Below, one piece after another: positions 1 to 9,232 of a stretch of DNA of 22,489 nucleotides; positions within the stretch are counted from its first letter, which is position 1, and the number at the start of each line of letters is the position of its first letter. The notes beneath the pieces are model-generated. The model had not been told where the DNA came from. It ran no database searches and worked only from the letters and a program-made list of their open reading frames with translations. This DNA comes from Chrysochromulina parva. Lineage: Eukaryota; Haptophyta; Prymnesiales; Chrysochromulinaceae. The stretch covers positions 1 through 22,489 of the forward strand of contig PJAB01000655.1 in assembly GCA_002887195.1 (NCBI GenBank). Direction: 5' to 3'. The position numbers were made by a program, and so were the translations under genes.

Positions 1-427
1 CACGGCCCCCCATATGCCCAATACCCCTTCCCCCTGGTTGGGCCCCTGTGGTAGCTCTGCCAACAGTCTCATCACACGTTGAGTTCACGGCCGCTTAACT
101 GTTGGGGTCAAGCGGCAGAAAGCCAGCACCAAGCAACCAAATATAAGGAGGCTTCGAGTTCGCGAAAAGGTCAGCTCTGAAACTCAGAATTGCGATTCAA
201 CTGACCCTTTCTCAGAAACTGCACTTTGAAACGTGCACGAAGGTCCACTGCAGACTCCGGGGGGGGCACTGGGGGAGCCTACATGTAATGATCCTGGAGC
301 TTCCCCCAAAAGAGACACAAGCCCCGCGGGGAAAATCACGCTATCCAATTGTAAGAGTCAATCCGTGTTAAATCCGTGCGCAGCCCACAACTATTGCAAT
401 TAAGTTGCAATTTTATTCCCTTCTCCT
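1..427. other. Intergenic stretch downstream of the large minus-strand gene
   Basis: I find no convincing coding region here. It would be the 3' flank of the minus-strand gene ending at 428. On the minus strand an AATAAA hexamer lies at 417-412, about 11 nt after the stop codon, and could be a poly(A) signal, although that spacing is unusually short. The stretch is less GC-rich than the neighbouring gene. It contains the string ctgcactttg (near 222-231), which recurs at about 18870 and 18904. Confidence 0.4.
412..417 (-). promoter_or_regulatory. Possible poly(A) signal AATAAA
   Basis: The minus strand reads GGGAATAAAATTGC just after the stop codon of the large gene. The hexamer matches the canonical poly(A) signal. 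Many protists do not use AATAAA strictly and the distance to the stop is very short, so this is tentative. Confidence 0.25.
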
Positions 428-1966
428 TTAATCGACCGGCTCAGCGCGGAGCACCTCGGCGACGCCGCGCGTCTTCTCGAGCGCCCTCCGCACGTCGATC
501 TCGTCGCTCGGCGTCGCCATCCGCACCTCGACGCGCCACATCCGCGGCATCGCGAGCCACGGATCGTCCACGGCCTCGGCGGCGGGGATGCGTGTCGTGA
601 TGGCCGCCGTCGGCTCCTTCTGCCGGCGCTGGCGCTTACTGTTGCTGCTCCCGCCGTGACCATCGGCCGCCTCGGTCGCCTCCACCTCGAGAGCGCCCTG
701 TGGGAATTCATTGCGGGAAAGCGCCCTGTGGGAATCGGCCGCCTCCACCTCGGCCGTCGACAGCACCTCGAGAGCGCCCTCGCCCTCGGCACCCAGCCCC
801 AACCCCCGATGCTTCCCACCGCCCCCCGCCGCCGCCAGCGCCGCGGTGCCGCCATCGCCACCGCCGTAGCCTACGGCAGCGACGGGGCTGGCGATGCCGC
901 CCTCTTGCAGGGGGGTACCCGTGCCACCCCACCCCATCTGCACGAGTAGCCTGTGCCCAAAGCCGGATGCGATCGGCTGCGCAGCGATCGCCGCCGCCTC
1001 CGCGAGCTCTCGTTTTCGTTGGCGCTTGGCTGCGCGCTTCGAGAGTGCCTCCGCGCCCGCCTCGCCGCCGCCGCCAGCCGCCATCGCCTCCTCCTCCTCC
1101 TCCTCCTCCTCCTCCTCCTCCTCCTCCTCGTTGTCATCACCCTGATTCGCCGAAGTGTTGCCGAAGCCCATCTTCATTGGCATGCCACCACCAGCGGCGC
1201 CGAGGCTAGCGAGAAAGTCCGCAGCGAGCGTGGACGCGTCCGGGGGCAGGGGAGGAGGCGGAGGCACGAACCCCGGGGGGGGGGGAGGCACAAGAGGCGG
1301 AGTGGGGGGTAGCATATGGTGCGGCGGAGATGGCGGCGCCGGCGGAAGAAGTGGTGGCGGTGGCGGTGGAGGCGGCGGTGGTGGTCGCAACGGCGGCGGC
1401 GGCGGCGGCGGTGGCGGCAGAAGCGGCAGATGCCTAGCATTCGAAGGTGCATTGGCTTCATTCGGCAGTTGGGTCCCCTCATTGGCCGGTGCCTTGGGCC
1501 CCTCTAACTCGAGCACAGCTTCGGAAGCGGTGCGCTTGCGCCCGCCGGCTGCGGCGCCATCTGCCGTTGCAGTGACCGTAGGCAAGGCAGGGGACACCGG
1601 CGGATTCAAAAGCGGAGGCGCGGGTGGCGCCAGTTGGGGAGCCGGTGGGGGGTGAGGGGTGGAGGCGGCGGGTGAGGCGGCATGAGGTTGATTGGTGGGC
1701 GGGGGCGGGGGCGGGGGTGGGGGCGCCGTTGTGAGCAGCTTGGCGGCGGCGAGAGGGAAGTCGCGACGGAGTAACTTGTGGAATCGCCTCTCGTCCTCCA
1801 GATACGGCAATAGGCCGAGTAATCGGGAGGGGCGGGGGCAGCCCCGAGGGAGCAACTTGGTGGCCACCTCGTCCGCGAGATCGGCGGCGAGGTCCTCGAC
1901 ATCGCCAGCGATGCACACACGCACCGACGAGCCGCCGCCGCCGCCGCCGCCGCCGCCGTCGCCACC

Positions 1967-1999
<33 letters not shown>

Positions 2000-4900
2000 G
2001 CCGGCTCCGCCGCCCACTCTGCCGCCTCCCTCCGCGCCCAACGGCCCAGCGGCCTCCACCAGAGCAAACAGCTGACGCGTCCTGGTGGGCGCGGGTTGGC
2101 CGCCGAGAGAGGGGCCGCTGAAGGTGCGCTCGATTGCGTCGTAACGGAGAATCGTGGGCAGTGCGATGGCGGCGGGCGTGGCGGGTGTACAGGGCGTGGC
2201 GGCGTGGTCGGCTGCATGCTGTGCAAGCATCGTACAGACGAGACGGAGGCGCGCGCATGCGGCCTCCTCGAGGTGACGCGGCGTGCCGATCACGACTGAT
2301 CTCAACTGGAACGCCTCCGAAGAGAGCGTAGGCAGGCGCAGCAGCGCGATCAGTGCGGAGTCGATGTGGGGAAGGATCGCGCTCCAACGAGCCATCTCCG
2401 GCGGCACGCCCTCGCTCGCGTGCGTGAGGCACAGCAGCCAGCCAAAGGGCAAGCCCTCGACAAAAGGTGCCTTGACCTCATCGTCACGAAGCAGCGGGTG
2501 GCGCTCGGGACGGCGCTCCGCCTCCTCCCCGCCCCCCGAGGTGGCGCGTCCCTCGGAGGCGTTGGGCGGGAAGCTCACCCAGGACGGCACGCCGTAGCTG
2601 TGGGGCTGTGCCGAGAGCCACAGATGGAGCCCAGGCAGCGCGGCAAGGGCGTCGCGATGGGCGTTGGGCCGGCTGAGCGCCTCCGTCATCATCAGCGCCG
2701 TATTGGGCGCAGAGTCGGGCGTCAGGTTGGTGGGTGCCAAGGAGGTCGACACGTCGGACGCGGCGTTGGCAGGCGCGGCGCAGGCGGCCGCGAGGGCGAG
2801 GTCGATGGCGGCCGTGGCGGCAGCGGAGGAGCCAGCTGGTCTGTACTTGGCGACGCAGTAGCGCATGCCGAGGGAGAGCGCAGCGCGTAGTCGAAGCGAC
2901 TCGCTCGAGTGCGGCACGGCGGGAGGCGGCGCCTTCCACACCGATTGTAGCCAGCGCTGCACGCTCAGGAGCGAAGGAGTCCTTGTCAGCTGTAGCAAGG
3001 CGGTGAGCGGCTTTGCCACCTCGCGAAACGCTGGGTCGGTCGCCACATCGAGCAACCACCCGTGCTGCACGAGCGCCTCCGTCAATGCCTCGTCCGCCGT
3101 CGCTCCCGCCGCCGCTGCTCCCGCCGCCGCCGCGCCCGCACCAACGCCCGTGCCCGAACCCGACGCGCCTGCGCCGGAAGCGCCGAGTGGCTGCGGGAGG
3201 GCGGCGTGGCGGCTGACGCATCGGAAGAGACGCACGAGAGACCTTCCGAGAGGCAGCATGGCGCACCTGCATGCAAGCTCATCAGAGTTCATCAGAGGTC
3301 ATCAGAGGTCATCAAAAGTCATCAGAGAGATCTTCCGACAGGCAACATGGCACACCTCTCCGCGTGACGGCGAATCAGTTGGGCGTCGAGGGACTGGTCG
3401 TTGGCGGCGGCGGCGGCACCGACGGATCGCCACGCAGCGAGGAACTCGGAGAGGGCGCGCGGAGACTTGGCCTCGACCGCCGCCGCGAGCGCATTGAGAC
3501 GAGCCATGGGCGAGGGGGGCGGCGCTGTACCTGATGAGGGAGGCCATCATCATGCAATCAGCATGCAATCAGCATGCAATCAGAGACGAGCCATGGGCGA
3601 GGGGGGCGGCGCTGTACCCCAGTTCAGAAGGATTCCGAGAGGGGGCTGTGCGAGCAATGCGCGCGTCTCGGTAGGCAAGGCGATCCGATGCAGATGAGCG
3701 GTGGCCTCCGTCTCAGCGACAGCCCCGCCCGCCCCCGGAAGCATCGCCTCCGCCGGCGTAACCAACCGTCCCTCGACAGTTGGGACCCACGCACTCCGCC
3801 GCAGCTGCTCCACCCACGACGCGACACCCAGGTCGAGCACCGCCGCACCGGGGCTACCGGCTGCCAAGTAGAGGCCGCGCTTCCGACACGGCACGTGAGA
3901 CGCGAGAGTGACGGTGAGGGCATGGCGCCCATCATGGCGCCCATCATGGCGCCCATCGGAAGCCTTGACCTCCTCAGGCGCATCTCCGCGGATGGCGGCG
4001 GCGAGAGCGGGGCTCGAAACGGCGGTGGGCTGCTCAGCGCTATCGATCGAAAGGCGACCGAGGAGTTCGGCAAAGGCGCTCGCGAGGCTCGTACTCGAAG
4101 GCAAGCCGCCGTCAGCACCGCCGCCATCGATGAGGCCGCCCGCGCCCTCAGCCGCATCGCCGGCGCCGCGCCGCACGAGGGCAGCCTCGCATGCGGTCTG
4201 TAACAGCTTCGCCGCCGACGGGGCTAGGCTCACCTCAAGCTGGAGGGCGATCCGGTGATCGAGCTGTCCGGCGAGCCCATACGGCAGTGTGACCGCCTTC
4301 GCGGACTTGCGCCGGTCCGGCAGCGCGTGCGTGGACGGGAGCGGCGACGCGCTCACGACAAAGCTCAAACCGTCCGCCGCACCCGCGGCTACGAAAAAGT
4401 CGCGCCATTGCTCACGCGTCGGCGTCGCGGCGGCCGAAGTGGCCCCTGGGCCCCTCGGCCGTTGGCTACCGTCGGCGCGCCCGCCGTGGGAGGGGGCGGC
4501 GTGAGAGGGGCGGCCACCGGGCGGCGCACGCGCGGAGGCGGCGAGGGCGTCCGCCGCGTCGTCGTGCGCGCCCAGGTAGAGCGCGGAGACAAAGTGGCCG
4601 TCCGACTTGTGCAGCTGCTCGAGCCCTCCGTTGCCAAAGGCTTCACCGATCGAGCATTGCTGCACCGGGAGCAGTCGTGGCGGTGCGTCGGCGGCGGCAT
4701 GGCCGGGGGTGGCCAGCGCGTGCGTGAGGAGGTGCGGCAGGTGGGCCCGCATCAGGTGGTACGTGGCGCGGACGACGAGGTCGATGGGAGGATTCGAGGC
4801 GAAGAAGCGGCGAGTGATGGTGGTGAGGGAGAGCTGTTGAGACGAGGACACGTCACGATGCAGAGCCTCAAGAAGGATGCTCGCCTTTCGTAGCGCGTGG

Positions 4901-5014
4901 GCGTCGTTTGCGAGACGAAGGCTGCTCATCGACGATGCCGATGGCCAGGCGGGTAGCGGCGGCGTCGCGGAACTTGGTGCCCCTCCTTGCCCGCGCCCAC
5001 CTCCCCGCCCCACG

Positions 5015-5051
<37 letters not shown>

Positions 5052-7914
5052 TAGAGGTTGGCACGGCGTCGGCGTCGGCGAGGGCGGCGATGAGGGCAGG
5101 ATGCACGATGAGGGTGCCGTCCGCACCAACGGACTCGAGCATAGGTCGCTGCAAGGACATCGGGAAGCCTTGCAGCTCCACCGACGCCCAGCGCAGCGCA
5201 GAGGCGGGCTGTAGAGTCCCGTCACTCGCGAGCAGCCACGGCATTCCCGCCTCATCGACCGAATCCGCCTTCGAAGAGGCAAGGGCGGCCGCTTGGGCGG
5301 CGGCGGGCGTGGCTGTCTGGCCGCCTGTGCGCTCAGATTCCTTTTGGATGCGCCGCGCTTCCTCGAGGCCCTCTTGCGCCGCCGCCATCAGCCGCACTGC
5401 CAGCCGCACCGCCGCATTCTCACGCGCACGCGCTCGCGCCTCACCGCTGACGGGCGCCATCGTGACAGCTGCAGCCTCGGTCACTGCGCCCGCCCTGGAT
5501 TCCTCTGCCTTGGCCTCCGCCCACCTCGCCGCCTCCTCGTCCGCGTCCGCCCAAATCGCCGCTGCGAGTTCCCGCCTTCCCGCGGTCCCGAGCGATGGCG
5601 TGCTAAGCACCCGCCAGAGCGCCGACTCGCCACACGTAGGCCCGAGCAGCGGCAGGGCGAGGGGGTGCTTGCCGCGAAGCCAGCGTCGCAGAAGGCTCGT
5701 TGGCAGCCATTTGAGCTGATGGGCTGAGAGGAGGCATGCGTCGCCGCTACGAACGAAGCCAAGCTCACGCGCGCTCGTGGGCACATCGCACAACGCCGCG
5801 CTGCCGCTGCTACCAGTGCCGTTGCCAGTGCCGCCATTATCCTTGCATGCATCCGTATGGTGAAGCCCAAGGACGGGTACGAGGGCCTCGGTCGCGAGGG
5901 CCGCATCGACGAGGGCGAGGTCGAGCTCGATGCCGAGGAGGCTGAGGCGTGGAGGGGGCGCGCGGGGTGAGACTCCGCCTGCCGAAAGCTGCTGCTGCTG
6001 GTGCTGCCGCCGCTGGTGCTGCTGATTAGGCTGCGGTTGCTTGAGCTGGTCGAGCGGCGGAGGCGGCGGAGGCGAGGTGTCACGCTCGATGGTCGTCGGT
6101 AGGAGAGCGTAAGCGGCAGCAAGGCCGCCATCGCCGAGCAGGGCCGCCGCCGCGCTGCCCCCCGCGTCCAATTGCGTTTGGACCGTGCTGCTCAAATAGC
6201 GTAGCGCCGTGATCAGGAGTGGAACGAGCTGGCGGCCGACACATGCATTCCAGGCAGAGTCCTGTAAAGACTGGACGTCTTGCCGGTCAACCGACAGGAG
6301 CCAGGGGCCCTGGAGGTTGGCGGCAAACGGCAGCTTCAGCTTGGTGGGCAGCAATGCATGCAGCGTGGACGAGCCCCCCTCTTCATAGCCGCCTGCCATG
6401 CCGTGCGCCGCAGCCGGCTTGGCCGACGTGGATACGGGCAGCGGCAGCCCGGAGGTGGCCTCAGCCAGGAAGAAGAGAGAGGCCTCCTCGGTGGCGCCTT
6501 GAAGGCCGCTCACCTCGCGACGCGTGTGCGCGGCGTACGCGAGCCACGCCTCCCTATCCGGCTCAAAGTGAACGGAGAGGAACTGCCAGTGCTGGCGCAC
6601 AGGGCGCTGCCCTGGCCGCTCGCGGCTGACTAGTAGGCTGCATGCACTCGATCGTACGCCACCGAGCCGTGCGTCAGGGGCCGAGGGCGTCGAGGCCCCC
6701 GCGGCCCTATCCGCGCCCGAGGGTAGCGCGGCCGAGGGAGGCGCGCCCGATCGAGGCGCCGTCGTGGGCGCCATCGCGGCCGAGGGAGGCGCGCCCGATC
6801 GAGGCGCCGTCGTGGGCGCCGTCTTGGGCGCCGTCGTGGGCGCCATCGTGCAGAGGATCATCTCGTCCAACCATCGCAGCGTCCAGCATGCGAGTGCCTC
6901 ATTCGACGCCGCTGCCGCCGGCCCTGCCGCCTGCGCCGGCACTGGTGCCGATGCCGGCTGCATCGCCGCAAGAGCTGTGCGTGCGAGCAGCGGCGGCACC
7001 GAGATGGGCAACCAGCGCACGTCTCGCTGCAGTGCCGCCAAGCCTCCTCGAGGCTCAAGCAGCTCAAAGGTGCACCCGCGCATCGGGCGCTCCGCGCGGG
7101 CCGCCCACCGAGGGAGCAGCACCCAGGCGCTCGGCGGCAGCGGTGGCCCTTCGGCTGCGCCGCGGTCAGCGGTCTTCTCACAAAAGGCGAACGCCCACGC
7201 CGCGTCCGAGCAGACGACGTGTGCAAAGCGCTTGTGGCACGCTTTGAAGCCGATGCCCATGAAGCCGACAGCCTTCTTGCCGACCTTGGTCGACATGCCC
7301 ACCGACGCGAGACCGTTCACGTCCAGCGGTGAGAAGCCATGCCCATCGTGCGAAAAGCGTAGGCCCGCCGCCGCAGGCCCGCTGCCACCGCTGCTGCCGC
7401 CGCCGCCGCCCGGGAGCATGGTCACCTCCACGTGGCGCGCGCCCTCGTCGACGGCGTTCTGTAGCAGCTCGAAAAGGTAGAGATCGCTACGAGCAAACTG
7501 CTTCTCGAGAATGGAGAGGAAGCCCGCCACCGACGGCTCGAGGACGTGCTGCTGGTAATAGCCATGGATGGCACTCACGATCGCACGCCTGCCGGCCTCG
7601 TGCAGCGGCGCCCTGGCCGAGGGCGCGCACGCAACGCGCGCCGCTGCCTCGTCGAGCTCTGCGCCATCAGCACCCTGCCACCGCGCGCTCTTGCCATCAG
7701 CGCTCCGCTCGAGTCGCAGCGCTGGCCAGGGCTGCGACTCAGCAAGGGCTTCCGCTGAAGGCAGCCTGCCAGCTTCGAAGACGATCGCCGCCACCCCGTG
7801 CGCGTCGATACAGAGACAGACGTTGGGCTCACCGGCGTGCTCCAGCAGGATGCACCGGCCAATGATCAGCGTGCACCGCGTTTGCGCCCAGAGACGAAGA
7901 GAGAGCCGCGACAT
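428..7914 (-). CDS. Sacsin/NO VEIN-like GHKL-ATPase protein with Gly/Pro/Glu-rich tail (three exons)
   Basis: The exons are 7914-3618, 3530-3356 and 3266-428, giving 2,436 aa with consistent phase at both GT-AG introns. Residues about 149-224 carry a histidine-kinase-like (GHKL/Hsp90-type) ATP-binding fold. The N-box is ELLQNAVDEG (149-158), followed by DGHGF (190-194), SVGMSTK (204-210) and the glycine lid GFMGIGFK (217-224). Later segments resemble sacsin/NO VEIN proteins: a 'LLSVDRQDVQSLQDSAWN' block, 'REQWRDFFVAAG', and 'SAWVPTVEGRLVTPAEAML'. The last exon is mostly low complexity, with poly-Gly, several poly-Pro runs and a poly-Glu run. The family is linked to chaperone-like or developmental roles; the substrate here is unknown. 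A reader who missed the introns would call two genes (7914-3580 and 3292-428). Join and phase are seen directly; family assignment is by motif; function is inferred. Further introns may hide in the repetitive last exon. Confidence 0.72.
662..784 (-). repeat. Imperfect tandem repeats inside the last exon, possible unspliced or variable intron
   Basis: The minus-strand string GGCGCTCTCGAGGTG occurs at about 778-764 and 697-683. GATTCCCACAG / AATTCCCACAG before GGCGCT also repeats. A GT...AG stretch of 69 bp (766-698) without stops would be phase-neutral if spliced. The layout resembles the duplication-type introns of this gene, but the frame stays open, so it may simply be coding. Confidence 0.45.
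1087..1130 (-). repeat. GAG trinucleotide run encoding poly-Glu
   Basis: A ctc-type run on the plus strand encodes about 14 consecutive Glu residues in the C-terminal part of the large gene. It is one of several homopolymer tracts, with poly-Gly at about 1930-2030 and poly-Pro at about 1330-1430 and 1690-1730. Confidence 0.85.
3236..3355 (-). repeat. 31-bp direct repeat flanking an intronic 10-bp tandem array
   Basis: The copies are 3325-3355 (intron start) and 3236-3266 (exon start), 27 of 31 identical, or 33 bp if the shared AG before each is counted. The array at about 3280-3324 repeats (on the plus strand) atcagaggtc-like units: agagttc, agaggtc, agaggtc, aaaagtc, each preceded by atc. 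Confidence 0.9.
3267..3355 (-). other. 89-bp intron with duplicated exon-start sequence
   Basis: On the minus strand the donor is GAGAG|GTGTGCC and the acceptor GCATGCAG|GTGCGCC. Splicing joins AG to G (Arg) and continues ...HAERCAMLPLGRSLV. The first 31 nt of the intron (3355-3325) repeat the first 31 nt of the downstream exon (3266-3236) with 4 mismatches, so the unspliced frame reads CAMLPVGRSL then stops. Between the copies are about five 10-bp units of the type TGATGACCTC. Confidence 0.85.
3496..3617 (-). repeat. Perfect 35-bp direct repeat with 11-bp tandem filler
   Basis: Copies at 3496-3530 and 3583-3617 match at all 35 positions. The 52-bp filler (3531-3582) holds repeated tgcaatcagca units on the plus strand. 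Confidence 0.95.
3531..3617 (-). other. 87-bp intron with a perfect 35-bp duplication of the next exon's start
   Basis: The minus-strand donor is TGGG|GTACAGC and the acceptor CTCATCAG|GTACAGC. Splicing restores W-G-T-A-P-P-P-S-P-M-A-R-L-N-A. The first 35 nt of the intron (3617-3583) are identical to the first 35 nt of the downstream exon (3530-3496). Unspliced, the frame reads ...SPMARL and stops at 3580. The filler is an 11-bp tandem, CTGATTGCATG, about three copies. Confidence 0.87.
3920..3958 (-). repeat. 12-bp coding tandem (catggcgcccat), HDGR repeats
   Basis: Three copies of a 12-bp unit containing GGCGCC encode repeated H-D-G-R in the large protein. Confidence 0.85.
5021..5050 (-). 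repeat. CAG trinucleotide repeat, poly-Gln
   Basis: Ten ctg units on the plus strand (CAG on the coding strand) encode a run of ten Gln in the large protein. A second, interrupted Gln/His-rich stretch lies near 5990-6035. Confidence 0.9.
6726..6850 (-). repeat. About 51-bp coding tandem repeat with nested 12-bp GGCGCC units
   Basis: The block gccgagggaggcgcgcccga...gtgggcgcc occurs twice and is followed by further gccgtc(g/t)tgggc units. It encodes the Ala/Pro/Thr-rich repeat MAPTTAPRSGAPPSAA in the large protein, probably a disordered insertion between conserved blocks. Confidence 0.85.
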
Positions 7915-8102
7915 AATCGCCCTTCACACCCTCTCCCTGCCGTTTTGCCATTAAATGTTGCGGAAGTCGCAAACAACTTTCGCCAAAATGGAGGGCGATC
8001 GAGGGGGTTCAAGTCATCGTTCACTCTATGGAGCTTCACACCCGGTGACTTCCCAAAATTGTTCGCTTTTCGCATTGGACTGAAAACCGTGAAGGGGTCC
8101 TG
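7915..8102. promoter_or_regulatory. Divergent intergenic region (likely bidirectional promoter)
   Basis: 188 bp separate the start codons of the minus-strand ATPase-like gene and the plus-strand membrane protein. It is more AT-rich than the flanking coding sequence. I see no clear TATA box; the promoter role is inferred from position. Confidence 0.4.
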
Positions 8103-8804
8103 ATGGACGGCGACGGCGCACTCGAGATTGCCAAGAAACAGGCTGCGGAATACTACGCGTTGGCGGAATCGGAGGGCTTCTTCAGCCACTTTGCCGCATA
8201 CAATGAGCAGATCCTGCGCCCGCTCAAGAATGCGGGTGAGTTTACGACCGAGGGCGCGAAGCAGGAGATCATCGCAACGCTGATGCTTCAGCCAAGGGAT
8301 TTGCGGAACGGCTTCGTCCTGTACAATGTGCTCGCGTTCCTCTTTGGCGTCGCCGAGGCCTTCACTTCCATGGCACTGGGGCACGGTCCGTGGTCGTTGA
8401 TTTGGAACGGTGGCGCTGGGTACTGCATCGCGTACACGCTCTACTGGATCTTCCTGTGCAAGCAGGCGAAGGTGTGTGTGCAAGTAGCATCGCGCCGTGT
8501 GCGGACGCATCCTGCGCGCTCCCTTTGCTGCCCGCCTGCATGAGGATCCTGTTTGTGTTGAGGAGTGCTGATGAGGTCTTGGATCGCTCGTCCGCCTGTG
8601 CAGACGCTCTGCTTCTACGGTCTCTGCTTCCTCGCGCTATACATCCTGTTCAACGCCTACATGTGCTTCTGGAGCTTCACTAACTTCAAGTTGATCGGTT
8701 CGACACTGTACGGCTGCAAGGGCTTTATCGACGTGCTCCAGTTCGCGTGCGCGTACGCCATCTACAAGCCCCTCGAGGGCCAGAGTCCTTTCCCGATGCT
8801 CTGA
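8103..8804 (+). CDS. Small multi-pass membrane protein, unknown function (two exons)
   Basis: Exons 8103-8471 and 8604-8804 give 189 aa, joined in phase 0 as ...CKQAK|TLCFYGLCF. The N-terminal 70 or so residues are hydrophilic and mostly helical-looking. About four hydrophobic segments follow: FVLYNVLAFLFGVAEAF, YCIAYTLYWIFL, LCFYGLCFLALYILFNAY (which begins right after the splice junction) and VLQFACAYAIY. The join is supported because the junction continues a membrane-rich, aromatic-rich protein and uses a GTGTGT donor and a TGTGCAG acceptor. I do not recognise the family. It may be a conserved algal membrane protein; location and role are unknown. Confidence 0.72.
8472..8603 (+). other. 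132-bp intron
   Basis: The donor is GCGAAG|GTGTGTG and the acceptor CCTGTGCAG|ACGCTC. A CTGATGAGG motif at about 8568-8576 lies roughly 30 nt before the acceptor and could be the branch point. Unlike other introns here it has no exon-start duplication or tandem array. Confidence 0.75.
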
Positions 8805-9232
8805 GCCCCTCGAGCCCCGGCGGCGCATATTCCGTCAGAACTGCATTCCAGTGGAATGCAGTTTGGAATGCAGTTCTGACGAAAAACTGCACACACTTGT
8901 GTTGACCGAGGGAGCGGAGCCGTCCTTTGAGACGGTGCACACACCGGCCCAAGGCAACGCACGCGTGAGCGCGTGCACTTACTCCCCTACCCCTTGCATC
9001 ATGTTAGGGACTTGAGCGCGGGGGGACCGCGTCGAATTTTGACTGCACACAGGAAAAACTGCATGCGCTGTGTGCTGATTTCTGTTTGGAAATCGCGGTT
9101 TCGCAAACTTGTTGTCGGACCAAACTAACTTTTCGGCTTCGGGCGTGTGCACTCGCGGCTCCTGGAGGCGGACGCGGCCAGTGCGGCCAGCGACCCAGCT
9201 GGAGCATCCGGGTCTGACCGTAGGAGGCGCCC
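8805..9232. other. Intergenic region with a strong inverted repeat
   Basis: There is no coding sequence I can support. It holds a perfect 17-bp-arm inverted repeat (8834-8880), two copies of gaaaaactgca (8881-8891 and 9053-9063), and a near-palindrome of alternating acgcacgcgt/gcgcgtgc type around 8955-8982. It includes the 3' flank of the membrane-protein gene and the promoter of the gene starting at 9233. Confidence 0.5.
8834..8880. repeat. Perfect inverted repeat, 17-bp arms, 13-bp loop
   Basis: GTCAGAACTGCATTCCA (8834-8850) is the exact reverse complement of 8864-8880. The spacer carries a third near-copy (GTGGAATGCAGT), so a second, mutually exclusive hairpin (ACTGCATTCC with GGAATGCAGT) can form. 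It lies 30 bp after the stop at 8804, so it would sit in the 3' UTR. It could be an RNA stem-loop or a remnant of a small mobile element. Confidence 0.85.

Noticed and set aside
700..1209. Long plus-strand and minus-strand alternative frames over the Pro/Gly-rich region, such as Pro- or Arg-rich ORFs
   Set aside because: They are by-products of GC-rich triplet repeats on the opposite or shifted frame of the real minus-strand gene.
6726..6850. The Ala/Pro/Thr repeat block as another intron
   Set aside because: The frame is open, units keep the frame, and no duplicated exon start with an AG|GT boundary is present.
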